Shown: positions 18,227 to 27,475, counted from the first letter of the stretch. The stretch is DNA of 64,000 bases from Rhodoferax bucti (GCF_005876985.1 NZ_VAHD01000002.1:310001-374000), one strand, 5' to 3'. Made by a program: numbers and translations. Notes: generated by a model from the letters alone, not told the origin.

Positions 18227-18627
18227 ATGAAAAAACAATTCTCTCGGTTGAAGACACCCCCGGCATTCGCCGTTTGATCCGCATGACGCTCGAATATATG
18301 GGCTTTCATGTGCTGGAGGCCGCCGACGGTGCAGAAGGATTGGCCATGGCGCGTGAGCACCGCCCCGATTTGGTGCTCATGGATGTGCGCATGCCCGGTG
18401 TCAGTGGCCTGACCGCCTGCGAAACCATGCGTGCCGATGCACTGCTCAAAGACATTCCAGTAGTGATGCTGTCTTCCGCCGACCACCAGGCCGACATTGA
18501 TGCCGGTATGGCCAGTGGTGCCAAGGCTTACCTGGTCAAGCCCTTCCAGCCGGTAGAGCTGATCTATCTGGTGACCCGCCTGATCGAAGAAGCCGACCCC
18601 GGCTTTGAAGTCAGCCCCTCGCTTTGA
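18227..18627 (+). CDS. CheY-like response regulator with a frameshift at its start
   Basis: A single receiver domain with phospho-acceptor Asp in LVLMDVRMPG, Ser/Thr switch in VMLSSAD and Lys in LVKPFQP. The only good start, the ATG at 18227, begins ATG AAA AAA CAA and runs into a stop after 16 codons. The receiver reading frame is one base off: re-reading one A of the six-A run gives MKKTILSVEDTPGIRRLIRM, the expected receiver start with its acidic pair. A TTG at 18274 is in frame but would remove that acidic pocket. Either one A has been lost (mutation or sequencing error) or slippage on the A-run restores the frame. Confidence 0.7.
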
Positions 18628-18750
18628 AGCGACTCCCCATGTTTGTCTACGCATCGTTCAGCAATGGGCCGGGCCTGAGCGTTGTGCATTTGTTCCCTCT
18701 GGCCCGCGCCCACGTTTTCACACTCTCCCCACTTGAAAGGAATCACTTCC

Positions 18751-18867
18751 ATGGCACTCGTTAAAAAAGCCGTCAGCGCACACGCCAGTGCCGCTTCCGA
18801 CACTTCCGCCCGTTCTTCTGCTGCGGTAATCGTTGCAGAGCGCGTGCAATGGCATTTGTATAGCTGA
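18751..18867 (+). CDS. Small hypothetical protein (38 residues)
   Basis: A short ORF, MALVKKAVSAHASAAS to VQWHLYS, with a fair ribosome-binding site (GAAAGGA, 9 bases upstream). It is Ala/Ser-rich and I recognise no family; it could be the N-terminal remnant of a longer gene. The remaining sequence of 18628-19011 is non-coding as far as I can see, and its last 110 bases are AT-rich and probably hold the promoter of the following HTH-receiver gene. Confidence 0.35.
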   Translation: MALVKKAVSAHASAASDTSARSSAAVIVAERVQWHLYS

Positions 18868-19011
18868 TACGGTAAAGAAGTTGATGTGTTTTGTTTGAAT
18901 CAAACGCTTAAATCGATTTTGTTTTTTAAATTCAAAAAACATTTATAATAAAATATTCGGCTAAAGTGTGGATTTGATAACTTTAAGCTATCGCTACCGG
19001 AGATCCTATTT

Positions 19012-19614
19012 ATGAACGCAGAACGTGATGTGTTGACCACGCAGCAAGCCGCCAAGTTGCTAGGCTTGTCCACCACCTCGGTGCAAAAAATGGTCATCAG
19101 CGGGGAGCTGGACGCATGGATCACCCCCGGCGGGCACCGCCGCATCTTCCGCACCAGCGTGGAGCAACTGCTCAACTCCCGCAGCACCGGCCTCGCCGGT
19201 GTAACTGCTGCCCGCCCCCTGCGCATCCTGCTGGTGGAGGACGACCCGGTGCAGATCGCCTTTTTCAAAGCCCTGTTGGCCCGCATTGGCCATCCGGCGC
19301 AGCTCACCATCATCAACGAGGCCGCCCACGCGCTGGCCCATGTGCGCGCCATGCACCCGGACTTGCTGGTGACCGATTTGGTCATGGAGCCCATGGACGG
19401 TTTCACCCTGGTGGAAGCGCTGGGCGAAGACGAGGAGCTGGAGGGCCTGAACATCATCGCCCTCACCGCCATGACGCCGCAAGAGTTGAATGCCGACGCC
19501 CGCTTGCCCAACTGGGTGGTGCGCTACCAGAAGCCCTTGAGTGCCGATCGCCTGTGCGGTTATCTGGACGCACTCACGGTACGTCTTTTAGAGCGGGAAG
19601 CTATGCTCGCTTAG
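19012..19614 (+). CDS. HTH (excisionase/MerR-like) plus receiver-domain regulator 1
   Basis: A 200-residue protein with an inverted order for a response regulator: a helix-turn-helix of the excisionase/MerR type at residues 5-55 (TTQQAAKLLGLSTTSVQKM, then the GGHRRI wing) and a receiver domain at about 69-195. The acidic pair is in LLVEDDP, the phospho-acceptor is Asp122 (LLVTDLVM), and the Thr and Lys are in ALTAM and YQKPL. The neighbouring gene encodes a homologue with the same architecture. Its stop codon lies within a degenerate copy of the dispersed repeat. Probably a DNA-binding output of the local kinases. Confidence 0.85.
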   Translation: MNAERDVLTTQQAAKLLGLSTTSVQKMVISGELDAWITPGGHRRIFRTSVEQLLNSRSTGLAGVTAARPLRILLVEDDPVQIAFFKALLARIGHPAQLTIINEAAHALAHVRAMHPDLLVTDLVMEPMDGFTLVEALGEDEELEGLNIIALTAMTPQELNADARLPNWVVRYQKPLSADRLCGYLDALTVRLLEREAMLA

Positions 19615-19643
19615 CGCGAGGTGCTATTGAAAATATAGCAAAC
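19603..19643 (+). repeat. Dispersed palindromic repeat, degenerate copy supplying a stop codon
   Basis: The piece CTTAGCGCGAG...GCTATTGAAAATATAGCAAAC matches the copy at 28678 (GCTATTAAAAATATAGCAAAT). The TAG of the upstream HTH-receiver gene (19612-19614) lies in the TTAGCGC part of the repeat. Confidence 0.55.
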
Positions 19644-19656
19644 ATGTTGCCCGTTC

Positions 19657-20280
19657 ATGCGCAAAATCTCCAGCAATGACGAACTCATGACCACCCGCGA
19701 AGTCGGGGAGGTGCTGGGCGTGGCCGTACGTACGGTGCAGCTCTGGGTGGAGTCAGGTGTATTGCCCGCTTGGCGCACGGCCGGCGGACACCGGCGCATT
19801 CTGCGCAGTGCGGTCGACAAGCTGCGGCAAGAGCGCACCGGCATGTTGGCGCCTGTGGTGCATGGCACCCGGGAGCCCGCCAGCCGCGCGCTGCGCATGC
19901 TGGTGGTGGAGGACGATGCCCACTTGCGCCAGCTCTTCTCTTTGATGGTGGAGGGGTGGGATTTCCCGGTGGAACTCAGCACCGCCAGCGATGGCTTTCA
20001 AGGCCTGGTACGGATTGGCCAGTGGATGCCCGATATGGTAGTGACCGATCTCAACATGCCCGGCATGAATGGCTTTGACATGGTGCGCTCCCTCACCCAA
20101 GCGGGCTCTGGCTATGCGAACCTGCAGGTGGTGGCGGTGACCGGCTTCAGCGCCAGTGAGGTCGCCGAGCGTGGCGGCCTGCCGGAGGGTACGGCGGTGT
20201 TCCGCAAGCCGGTGGACTTTGAGAGGCTGGAGTCGCTGGCCCGCAGCCGCCAGCTCCACGCCCAAAGCCTGTCCGCTTGA
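19657..20280 (+). CDS. HTH (excisionase/MerR-like) plus receiver-domain regulator 2
   Basis: A 207-residue homologue of the preceding gene with the same order of parts: helix-turn-helix at about residues 11-58 (TTREVGEVLGVAVRTVQLW, GGHRRI wing), then a receiver domain from about 79 with VVEDDAH, phospho-acceptor Asp131 (VVTDLNMPG), Thr in AVTGF and Lys in FRKPV. The two genes probably arose by tandem duplication and then diverged. The start at 19657 is used; Met11 is an alternative. Convergent with the PAS kinase gene; 20281-20353 holds no gene. Confidence 0.85.
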   Translation: MRKISSNDELMTTREVGEVLGVAVRTVQLWVESGVLPAWRTAGGHRRILRSAVDKLRQERTGMLAPVVHGTREPASRALRMLVVEDDAHLRQLFSLMVEGWDFPVELSTASDGFQGLVRIGQWMPDMVVTDLNMPGMNGFDMVRSLTQAGSGYANLQVVAVTGFSASEVAERGGLPEGTAVFRKPVDFERLESLARSRQLHAQSLSA

Positions 20281-20353
20281 TCGGGCACGCAGACTGAGCG
20301 CTTTTTGCGCCCGTTGCTCCCCGCACCTTCTTTGTGTTTTTTTCCGCCGCCGC

Positions 20354-22900
20354 TCAGGCGAGCGGTATCCACAAGCTGGCGGTCGTACCTTCGCCAAAGC
20401 TGCTTTGCAGCGTCACGCGGCCTTTGTGCAGCTCGGCAATCTCTTTCACCAGACTCAGGCCCAGCCCGGTGCCGGGAATATTGCCCGACGCATCGGCCCG
20501 GTAAAAGCGCTCAAACGCGCGCCCCAACTGCTCTGCGGTCATGCCGATGCCCTGGTCCCGCACATCGATCACGGCATAGCGCTGGCCCTCGTCCGCCTCG
20601 GTGCGCACGGTGACCCGCACATCCCCGCCGTGGGGCGAGTACTTGAACGCGTTGGCAATCAGGTTGACCAGCGCCTGCTGCATTTTTTCGGGGTCCATCA
20701 GCACTTGCAGGTCCGGCACCGGGGCCAGCAGTACGGGGCGGTCGGTGTCCTTGAGCATCAGGCTCTGGATGCTGCTGTCCACCATCGCAGCCAGGGGCTG
20801 GGGGGTGATTTGCATGTCCAGCCCGCCGCGGGACTCGATGCGGGCCAGGTCCAGCAACTCATTGAGCATTTTCACCAGCAGGCCCGATTGCTTGTGGATG
20901 GTTTGCAGCATGTCGGTCTGCCGCTGTTCGGTGAATTTGCGGCGGGTGAGCAGCTCCGAAAAGCCAAAGATGCTCACCATGGGCGTGCGCAGCTCATGGG
21001 CGGCGGCGGTGAGAAATTCGCTCTTCATCCGGTCCACCTGGTCTTCGTGGGTGATGTCGCGGAAGTACAAAATCGTCTCGCGCCGGCCCGCCTCGTTGCG
21101 CCGCGAGCGTGCTTGCACCACCCGGCGTTGCGGGCGCACGAGTTGGAGCCTTTCCTCCCAAGACGCATCAGGCTGATCGCCACGCATCACGGGCAGGGGG
21201 AGCGATTCATCGCACAAACTGCGCAACTCGGCTTCAAAGTCCGCCAAGGTCAACGGGGTTTGTGGGTCCGGGTGCAGGCCGGTAATGCGCTCCAACGCGG
21301 GGTTGGCAAATACCAAGCGGTCATGCGCATCAAACATGACAAAACCATCGGGGCTGAGGCTGAAAATGGTGTCCAGCTGCGCGCGGCGCTCCGCCATGGC
21401 TTCCTCGGCACGCACACGGGCGGTGATGTCGGAGACGATGCCCACGAAGTGCGTCAAGGTGCCTTGGTCGGATTTGACGGGTGAGAGCGACACTTCGGCG
21501 ATCTGTATCTGCCCGTTGTCCAGCTCGCGCCGTATGGTCACATTGGCATTGCGGTGCTCCCGCACGGCCAGGGTGAGTTCGTGCACGCCGGGGTCATCGG
21601 CATTGCGGCCGCGCAGCAGGGCCAGGCCTTCGCCCAGAATGTCCCAACGCGGCAGGTTCACAAACTTCTGGAACGCGTCGTTGATGTAGACGATGGGCTG
21701 GTGCTCCATCTTGCCGTTGGTGATGAACACCGCGTTGTGGCTGCTGGCCAGCGCCCGCTCGTACAGCTCGGAGGTTTCTTGCGCCGCCCGCTCGTCGGTC
21801 AGGTCGCGCACGATGCAGGCGTAGCGCAAGGCCGGGTCGTTCTTCACTTCGCCCAGGCAAATTTCCACCGGGAAGGGGGTGCCATCTGCGCGCATGCCCA
21901 TGAAGTCGTGGCGGGTGACGCGGCTGATGCTCAGGATGTGCTCCATGCCTTCGCCGAACATGGCGTGCAGGGCCTGCGCGTCCAGGCCGGGCACGCAGCG
22001 GTCAATCATCTGGCCCTCAATGTCTTCCGCGGTGCGCCCGAAAATGCTGCTCGCGGCAGGGTTGGTGCTGGTGACCCGGCCAAACTCATCGAGGCCGATG
22101 ATGGCCTCGGCCGCTGTATTCACAATGGCCTGCACCCGGTTCACCTGCGCAGCCATGCCCCGGCTGGCCTGGTTGATGGCGGCTTGCAGGGCGTGGGCCT
22201 CGGTGCTGGCGCCCTGCAGGTGCAGCTCCTCGCCCATGCGCAGGGGAATCATGGCGGCAAACTCGGTGAGTTCGCGCACCGGGCGCAATACCCGGCGGAT
22301 GATGAGGTACAGGCACACCATCACCACCGCCCAGCGTGCCAGGGTGCCGCCTAAAGCCTGCACGGTCAGGCTGCGCAGCACGCTGTTTTGTTCGTCCAGG
22401 CTGTAGTCCACGCGCACCCACACATTGGCGTCGGGGTTGCTGCTGTCTGCTTCTTGCCACGCTACATAGCGCGTGTCTTCCATATGGCTGGCCGGCAGGC
22501 CGGCGGCCCGCTGTGCCGGGTCCAGATGCGCGCCGGTGTACACGTGCACGCCATCGCGTTGGCGGCGGGCTTCAATCAGGTTGATGCCGGTGGCCCGGTA
22601 AATGCTGATGCGCTCAATGTTGGGCAGTTGCACCGCATCGATGGCACTGGATTGCAGGTTGTTGAGTTGCTCGGTCACCAATGCTGCGGCGCTGTTGCCG
22701 GCCACCATGCGGGCAATGGCGCTGGCATTGCCCTCGGCCATGTGCTGCATGTTGTCGGCAATGCGCCCCAGGGTGTAGCCGCCGAATGCCAGGGTCGCCA
22801 ACACCATCACTGCCAGCGCAGCCGCCATGATGGTGGTGGTCATGCTGTGCGGCGGCAGCACCTTGCGGCGCCAGCGCGACAGGCCCTGGAGGTAGCGCAT
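20354..22900 (-). CDS. Membrane sensor histidine kinase with PAS domains
   Basis: An 848-residue kinase. Two hydrophobic segments (about 20-44 and 187-205) frame a periplasmic domain of some 140 residues. Then come three PAS-type domains (about 255-365, 375-500 and 510-630), a dimerisation domain with the phospho-histidine in AAAHELRTPMVS near residue 655, and an ATPase domain with the N box NLIANAFKYSP, DQGIGMT and GTGLGLSL. It lies downstream of a receiver gene and a degenerate kinase on the same strand, a likely operon. The signal is not known. Confidence 0.9.
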   Translation of the reverse strand: MRYLQGLSRWRRKVLPPHSMTTTIMAAALAVMVLATLAFGGYTLGRIADNMQHMAEGNASAIARMVAGNSAAALVTEQLNNLQSSAIDAVQLPNIERISIYRATGINLIEARRQRDGVHVYTGAHLDPAQRAAGLPASHMEDTRYVAWQEADSSNPDANVWVRVDYSLDEQNSVLRSLTVQALGGTLARWAVVMVCLYLIIRRVLRPVRELTEFAAMIPLRMGEELHLQGASTEAHALQAAINQASRGMAAQVNRVQAIVNTAAEAIIGLDEFGRVTSTNPAASSIFGRTAEDIEGQMIDRCVPGLDAQALHAMFGEGMEHILSISRVTRHDFMGMRADGTPFPVEICLGEVKNDPALRYACIVRDLTDERAAQETSELYERALASSHNAVFITNGKMEHQPIVYINDAFQKFVNLPRWDILGEGLALLRGRNADDPGVHELTLAVREHRNANVTIRRELDNGQIQIAEVSLSPVKSDQGTLTHFVGIVSDITARVRAEEAMAERRAQLDTIFSLSPDGFVMFDAHDRLVFANPALERITGLHPDPQTPLTLADFEAELRSLCDESLPLPVMRGDQPDASWEERLQLVRPQRRVVQARSRRNEAGRRETILYFRDITHEDQVDRMKSEFLTAAAHELRTPMVSIFGFSELLTRRKFTEQRQTDMLQTIHKQSGLLVKMLNELLDLARIESRGGLDMQITPQPLAAMVDSSIQSLMLKDTDRPVLLAPVPDLQVLMDPEKMQQALVNLIANAFKYSPHGGDVRVTVRTEADEGQRYAVIDVRDQGIGMTAEQLGRAFERFYRADASGNIPGTGLGLSLVKEIAELHKGRVTLQSSFGEGTTASLWIPLA

Positions 22901-22911
22901 GTGTGCTGCGC

Positions 22912-23283
22912 TCAGGGGACCAGGCGGTCCACCGTGTCCAGCAGCTCAATCGGGCTGAAGGGCTTGACCAGATAGGCATCGCAGCCGGCTTCGTGGCCGC
23001 GCTCGATGTCGGTTTTCTGGCCACGTGCGGTCAGCAAAATCACTTTGGTCATGCTGCCCAGAATGGGGTCAGCCTTGATTTTTTCGCAGACCTGGTAGCC
23101 GTCCAGCGCACCGGGCATCATCACGTCCAGCAGCACGAGGCGGGGGCGCAATTTTTGGGCGGTGAGCAGGGCGTCTTCACCGTTGTCGGCTTCAAACAGG
23201 TCGAAATCCTCACACTCCATGGTCATCATGATGAGTTTGCGGATATCGGGTTGGTCATCCACGATGAGTGCTTTGCGTTTCAT
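22912..23283 (-). CDS. CheY-like single-domain response regulator
   Basis: A 123-residue receiver domain with acidic pair in LIVDDQP, phospho-acceptor Asp53 (LVLLDVMMPG), switch Thr in LLTARG and Lys in LVKPFSP. There is no output domain, so it likely acts by protein contact or as a phospho-shuttle. It overlaps the degenerate kinase gene by 4 bases (ATGA type) and is 11 bp from the PAS kinase gene, which suggests that the three act together. Confidence 0.9.
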   Translation of the reverse strand: MKRKALIVDDQPDIRKLIMMTMECEDFDLFEADNGEDALLTAQKLRPRLVLLDVMMPGALDGYQVCEKIKADPILGSMTKVILLTARGQKTDIERGHEAGCDAYLVKPFSPIELLDTVDRLVP

Positions 23284-24392
23284 GATGCATCCTCTTTCTT
23301 GCGACGTGACATGAGTTGGGCCAGGTCTGCGGCGTAGCGCTGGGCCTGTTCCATATCGAGATTGGTTTGCCCGCGTTGCGGGGCACCGGTGGGGAATTCG
23401 ATCCTCACCCGGGTGTCCTCCCCGTCCACGATAGACATGCGCATGTTGCCGCCGTGCAGGCCCACGATTCGGTTCACCAGCGGCAGGCCCAGGCGACCGT
23501 TGGCATGGGTGGTGCGGCGGGCGGTAAAGAGGTCGCGGGTTTCAATGCCTTTGTCTTCCGGGGCAATAGCGCCTTGGTTGCGTACGCTGATCAGCACGTG
23601 CTCGCCAGTCAGGGTGTAGCCGATTTGCACCACACAGTCCACACCGCTTTTCACTTCACGGCGGGAGTAGGTGAGGGCGTTGTCAAAACACTCGTGCAGT
23701 GCGCGCTTGATGAGGCGGGCGTTGCCGTAAATGGGGGGCAGTGTATTGCCGGGCGCCCGCACTTCGAAGCGCACCTTGGCCTGCAGGGCTTTGGGTTTGA
23801 GCTCTTCGACCGTTTGCGTCACCAAGGCTCCGAGGTCCATGCGGTCGTCCATGAGCATGGCTTCTTCGCCAAATACCGCCAGCAGGTCTGCAAGGCGGCG
23901 CAGGCGCTCACGCAGCTCGTCGGCAGCCAATTCCAGCCGCGCGCCTTTGTCGCTCTCGGGCAGTTGGCCTAGCAGGCCGGTGAGCTTGCGCATGGGCGGG
24001 CCAACTTCGTCTTGCAGCAGTTCAATGATCTGCTCCAACCCCATGCGGCTTTGGATACCGGGGCCGGCGTGGGTTGCTTCAGCCTCAGGGAGTGCGCCCA
24101 CAAAGGCAATGTCCAGCCCGGAGGGGCCGGCCATGAACACACCCTTCATCTTGTGGCCTTCGCTCACCCCCACTTCGGTCTGGAAGGGCAGCTTCACTCT
24201 GCCAAGGGTGATGGCTTGGGCCAGGTTCTTGATGACGACCCGACCGCTCATGGCTTCCACCGGCTTGTCCGGGTGGATGCGCGCCGCCCGGTTGGCATAG
24301 GTGGCTACGCCGTTCACCCCGAAGGTGATCATGGGGACCGGCATCGCGTCATACAACGCAAGTACCGAAGGTTGGTGGAAGTTGGTAGCCAT
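23280..24392 (-). CDS. Degenerate histidine kinase-like protein (no phospho-acceptor histidine)
   Basis: A 370-residue soluble protein. An N-terminal PAS-like region (about 8-110) precedes a helical dimerisation-like stretch and a C-terminal ATPase domain with an N-box-like motif (HECFDNALTYSR) and GRLGLPLVN. Where kinases have HE(L)RTPL it reads QDEVGPPMRKLTGLL, so the phospho-acceptor His is absent. It may bind ATP and act as a partner or regulator of the neighbouring PAS kinase and receiver rather than as a kinase. The AT-rich gap 24393-24593 carries its promoter and that of the divergent periplasmic-protein gene. Confidence 0.8.
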   Translation of the reverse strand: MATNFHQPSVLALYDAMPVPMITFGVNGVATYANRAARIHPDKPVEAMSGRVVIKNLAQAITLGRVKLPFQTEVGVSEGHKMKGVFMAGPSGLDIAFVGALPEAEATHAGPGIQSRMGLEQIIELLQDEVGPPMRKLTGLLGQLPESDKGARLELAADELRERLRRLADLLAVFGEEAMLMDDRMDLGALVTQTVEELKPKALQAKVRFEVRAPGNTLPPIYGNARLIKRALHECFDNALTYSRREVKSGVDCVVQIGYTLTGEHVLISVRNQGAIAPEDKGIETRDLFTARRTTHANGRLGLPLVNRIVGLHGGNMRMSIVDGEDTRVRIEFPTGAPQRGQTNLDMEQAQRYAADLAQLMSRRKKEDAS

Positions 24393-24593
24393 AAGAATGG
24401 TCCTTGTTTTTGGCTAATGTATCAAATTTATCAAAAATTACAACATGTTCATTTGAAACATTTTAAATGGCTTTTTTGGTGCTTCTGGTCCGTGTTGCGT
24501 TAACGATGACAATATTTGAATGTTTTGAATATTTTTGCCAAATAAGCTGTATTTGTCGTATTATTCCAAAAATTTCAAAAAAGGAGTCTTCCC

Positions 24594-25106
24594 ATGCGTG
24601 CTGTCCGTTCCTTCTTGTCGCTGGCATCTGTTGCCGTAGCTTTTTTGGTCTCTGCAAGCCAGGTGCATGCCCTGGAGCCAGCCAAGGGCAAAGTCATCCT
24701 GACGATTTCCGGCAAAGTGGCCGACAAAAACACGGCCACCGGCGCCGCCTTTGACCTGGACATGCTGGAGAAGCTGCCCCAGCAGACCTTCACGGCCCAA
24801 ACCCCTTGGGACAAGGCGCCCATCAAGTTCCAAGGCCCGCTGTTGCGTGATGTGTTAGCTGCCGCCAAGGCCAGCGGCACCACCCTGAAGGCGGCCGCTT
24901 TGAACGACTACCAGACCACCATTCCGGCCGACGACGCCAAGAATTTTGATGTCATCGTGGCCCACAAAATGAATGGCCAAGCCATCCCCGTCCGTACCAA
25001 GGGGCCGCTGTTCATCGTCTACCCGTTTGACAGCAAGGCCGAGCTGCGCTCCACCACCTATTACGAGCGCTCTGCCTGGCAGTTGAAGTCGATCAACGTC
25101 GAGTAA
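24594..25106 (+). CDS. Periplasmic sulfite-oxidase-fold (molybdopterin-binding-like) protein, copy 1
   Basis: A 170-residue secreted protein: signal peptide to about residue 26 (cleavage after HA), then a domain resembling the oxidoreductase molybdopterin-binding fold (GPLLRDVL, ALNDYQTTIP, PLFIVYPFD, YERSAWQLK). The mature part has no cysteine, so the thiolate Mo ligand of true sulfite-oxidase-family enzymes is missing and catalysis is unlikely. It sits 26 bp upstream of a hybrid kinase with a periplasmic domain. An almost gap-free homologue with the same partner lies at 46677-47183. A role as periplasmic ligand-sensing partner of the kinase is inference. Ribosome-binding site AAAGGAG. Confidence 0.85.
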   Translation: MRAVRSFLSLASVAVAFLVSASQVHALEPAKGKVILTISGKVADKNTATGAAFDLDMLEKLPQQTFTAQTPWDKAPIKFQGPLLRDVLAAAKASGTTLKAAALNDYQTTIPADDAKNFDVIVAHKMNGQAIPVRTKGPLFIVYPFDSKAELRSTTYYERSAWQLKSINVE

Positions 25107-25132
25107 GCCTCGCAACCCACTGAGGAGCCTCT

Positions 25133-27475
25133 GTGCTCACCCTCACCGTGATGCAAAAAAGACGTCTGTGGCTCCTGTTGGCCACAGCGGTCTCGCTTGG
25201 GATGGTGGGGTTTCTCTGGAAGCAGGACTACGTGGAGCTGCAAAGCGCCAGACAGCGTCAGTCCGCATTCACCGAGTCGTTTGCTCCTTCGGTGTACCAA
25301 CTGGAGCGGGAGTACCTGCGCTTCTCGCATGCGGTGGACATGGCCGCCCACAGCCACCACCCCGCCGATGCGGATGCCCTGGACTTTGAGCTCGATTTGC
25401 TCCTCAGCCGCCTGGAAGTGGTGGACCAATCCCTCGCGGCAGAAGACTTCCGCAAAACCACAGAATTCACCACGGCGCGCGCGCAACTGGGCGCCGCCGT
25501 AGCGCATGCTGACCGCATCCTGCAAGGCAGGGTGGCTACGGAGCACGAGTGGATGCCCCTGGCCCAGGAGCTGCATGCATTGGCACCGGCAATGAATGCG
25601 CTCACCATGCGCTCATCGCTGGTGGTCAGCACCGAGCAAGAAGCCTCGTACAAGCAGCAAGTGGCGGCCACCGAGGCCAAGCTGCACCTCTTGGCCAGCC
25701 TTGCGGTGCTGTTGCTGGCCTCTGCCATTGCGATCGGCGCCCGGCAAACCCAGGTAGAGCGTGAGCGCAAGCGCTTGCACCGCCTGCACGACGAGCTGCG
25801 TCTGGCCAACGAGAAAGCCGAGGCGGCCAACGCCGGCAAGTCGCGCTTTTTGGCCAATATGAGCCACGAGCTGCGCACCCCACTCAACGGCATGCTGGGC
25901 ATGCTGAGTTTGCTGGAGTTCACGCCGCTCAATGCCCAGCAGGACGATTACATCCAGACGGCCAACCGCTCGGCCAAGCACCTGCTGAGCCTGCTCAACG
26001 ACATCCTGGATGCCTCGGCCCTGGAGGCCGGCAAGATGAGCCTTAAGCCAGAGCCCGTGATGCTGTCAGCCATGGTGGCGGATGTGCAATCCTTGATGCG
26101 ACCGGTGGCGCTGGAGAAGCGGCTCACCCTGGAAGTGAGCCAAGACAAGCGCCTTCACCGCTGGGTGCACGCCGACAGCACCCGCGTCAAACAAATCATG
26201 CTGAACCTAGTGTCCAACGCGCTCAAATTCAGTGAGCGCGGCACGGTGCGGCTGGAGGTGACGGTGGCCGATGAGCGGCCTCTTGCGGCGGGCGATACCG
26301 CCTTGGTGACCTTGCGGGTCACAGACCAGGGCATGGGCATGTCGCCCGAGGTGCTGGACCGCTTGTTTCAGCGTTTTGAGCAGGGGGATGCCAGCAGCGC
26401 ACGCCGCTTTGGCGGCACAGGGCTGGGGCTGGAGATTTCCCGCAACCTCGCCCGCCATATGGGCGGCGATATCGTGGCCCACAGCGTACCCGGCCAGGGC
26501 AGCGAGTTTGTCGCCACCCTGCGCCTGCCGTTGAGCGGGCCACTCACAGACCAGGCCGCAGATGTGGTGACGGTGCGGCGTGAGCCCGGCACCCCCGGCC
26601 TGCACGTGCTGGTGGCTGAGGACAACGCCATCAACCGCAAATACATGCAGGCTTTGTTGCTCAACATGGGCCACACGGTGCGTTTTGCCGAGCACGGAGG
26701 CCAGGCGGTGCACGCTGTGCAGGAGCAGTTGCCCGACATCGTGCTCATGGACCTGCACATGCCCGACGTGGATGGCCTGCAGGCCACCGAAGCCATACGC
26801 CGCTTGCCCAAACCGTATTGCGACCTGCCCATCATCGCGCTCACGGCAGATGTGGTGGACGAATCCCGCGAGCGGGTTCTTGCGGGCGGCATGGACGGCT
26901 TTTTGCCCAAACCTGTGAACTTGCATGCCTTGGAGCGCAAGCTGGTGCTCCATTTCGGTGTGCGCGGGGCCTCGGTGGCCTTGCCGTTGGACAAAGTGGC
27001 GCCCAAGCCGGTAGAGCCGGTGCCGGCCGCCGTTGCCGCCGCGCCTGTTGCTGCTGAAGCGGCTGAGGCAGCCTCGGCGCCCGAGGTGCCCAAGCCGCGC
27101 CGCCGCTTCCGCCCCGGCGATGTGGCGGAGCACCTCAACATGGGCATGATCGGTGAGCTGTGTGTGGGCGTCACTCTGCAGGGCTACCAGTCGCTCCTAG
27201 ACGGCGTGATGCGCACCGATGCCAACTGCTACACCGACTTGCTGGACGCCCTGCGTGCGGGCCGCACCGATGCGCTACTGGAGCTGGGCCACTCCTTCAA
27301 AGGCGTTACCGCCAGCCTGGGGCTGGCCGCCTTGTCGCGCTTGGCGCTCACCATTGAAAAGCAAGGTCACAGTTTCACCCCCGAAGAATGCGCCCAGCAC
27401 GCGGATGCACTGCATGACTGCTGGAGCACCACCAGCGCCATTTGCGCGCGCATGGGCTTTCTTTCTGCCGGTTGA
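25133..27475 (+). CDS. Hybrid sensor histidine kinase with receiver and Hpt domains
   Basis: A 780-residue kinase. Transmembrane segments at about 11-28 and 184-203 frame a helical periplasmic domain with the motif EREYLRF (58-64) and LSRL (91-94). Phospho-histidine is His245 (SHELRTPLN), followed by an ATPase domain, a receiver with Asp540 (VLMDLHMPD) and a C-terminal Hpt domain with His720 (GHSFKGVTA). This is a full phosphorelay in one chain. The GTG start at 25133 has a good ribosome-binding site (GAGGAG), so it is preferred over the ATG at 25151. Its first 250 residues align without gaps to the kinase at 44722-46668. Confidence 0.92.
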   Translation: MLTLTVMQKRRLWLLLATAVSLGMVGFLWKQDYVELQSARQRQSAFTESFAPSVYQLEREYLRFSHAVDMAAHSHHPADADALDFELDLLLSRLEVVDQSLAAEDFRKTTEFTTARAQLGAAVAHADRILQGRVATEHEWMPLAQELHALAPAMNALTMRSSLVVSTEQEASYKQQVAATEAKLHLLASLAVLLLASAIAIGARQTQVERERKRLHRLHDELRLANEKAEAANAGKSRFLANMSHELRTPLNGMLGMLSLLEFTPLNAQQDDYIQTANRSAKHLLSLLNDILDASALEAGKMSLKPEPVMLSAMVADVQSLMRPVALEKRLTLEVSQDKRLHRWVHADSTRVKQIMLNLVSNALKFSERGTVRLEVTVADERPLAAGDTALVTLRVTDQGMGMSPEVLDRLFQRFEQGDASSARRFGGTGLGLEISRNLARHMGGDIVAHSVPGQGSEFVATLRLPLSGPLTDQAADVVTVRREPGTPGLHVLVAEDNAINRKYMQALLLNMGHTVRFAEHGGQAVHAVQEQLPDIVLMDLHMPDVDGLQATEAIRRLPKPYCDLPIIALTADVVDESRERVLAGGMDGFLPKPVNLHALERKLVLHFGVRGASVALPLDKVAPKPVEPVPAAVAAAPVAAEAAEAASAPEVPKPRRRFRPGDVAEHLNMGMIGELCVGVTLQGYQSLLDGVMRTDANCYTDLLDALRAGRTDALLELGHSFKGVTASLGLAALSRLALTIEKQGHSFTPEECAQHADALHDCWSTTSAICARMGFLSAG

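Noticed and set aside
18230-18237. A canonical -1 frameshift heptamer (A AAA AAC) at the response regulator start
   Set aside because: The codon phase is wrong for a tandem slippery site; a lost base or simple A-run slippage is more likely.
20156-21484. A 442-residue plus-strand frame over the PAS kinase
   Set aside because: Antisense shadow of a real kinase with complete motifs.
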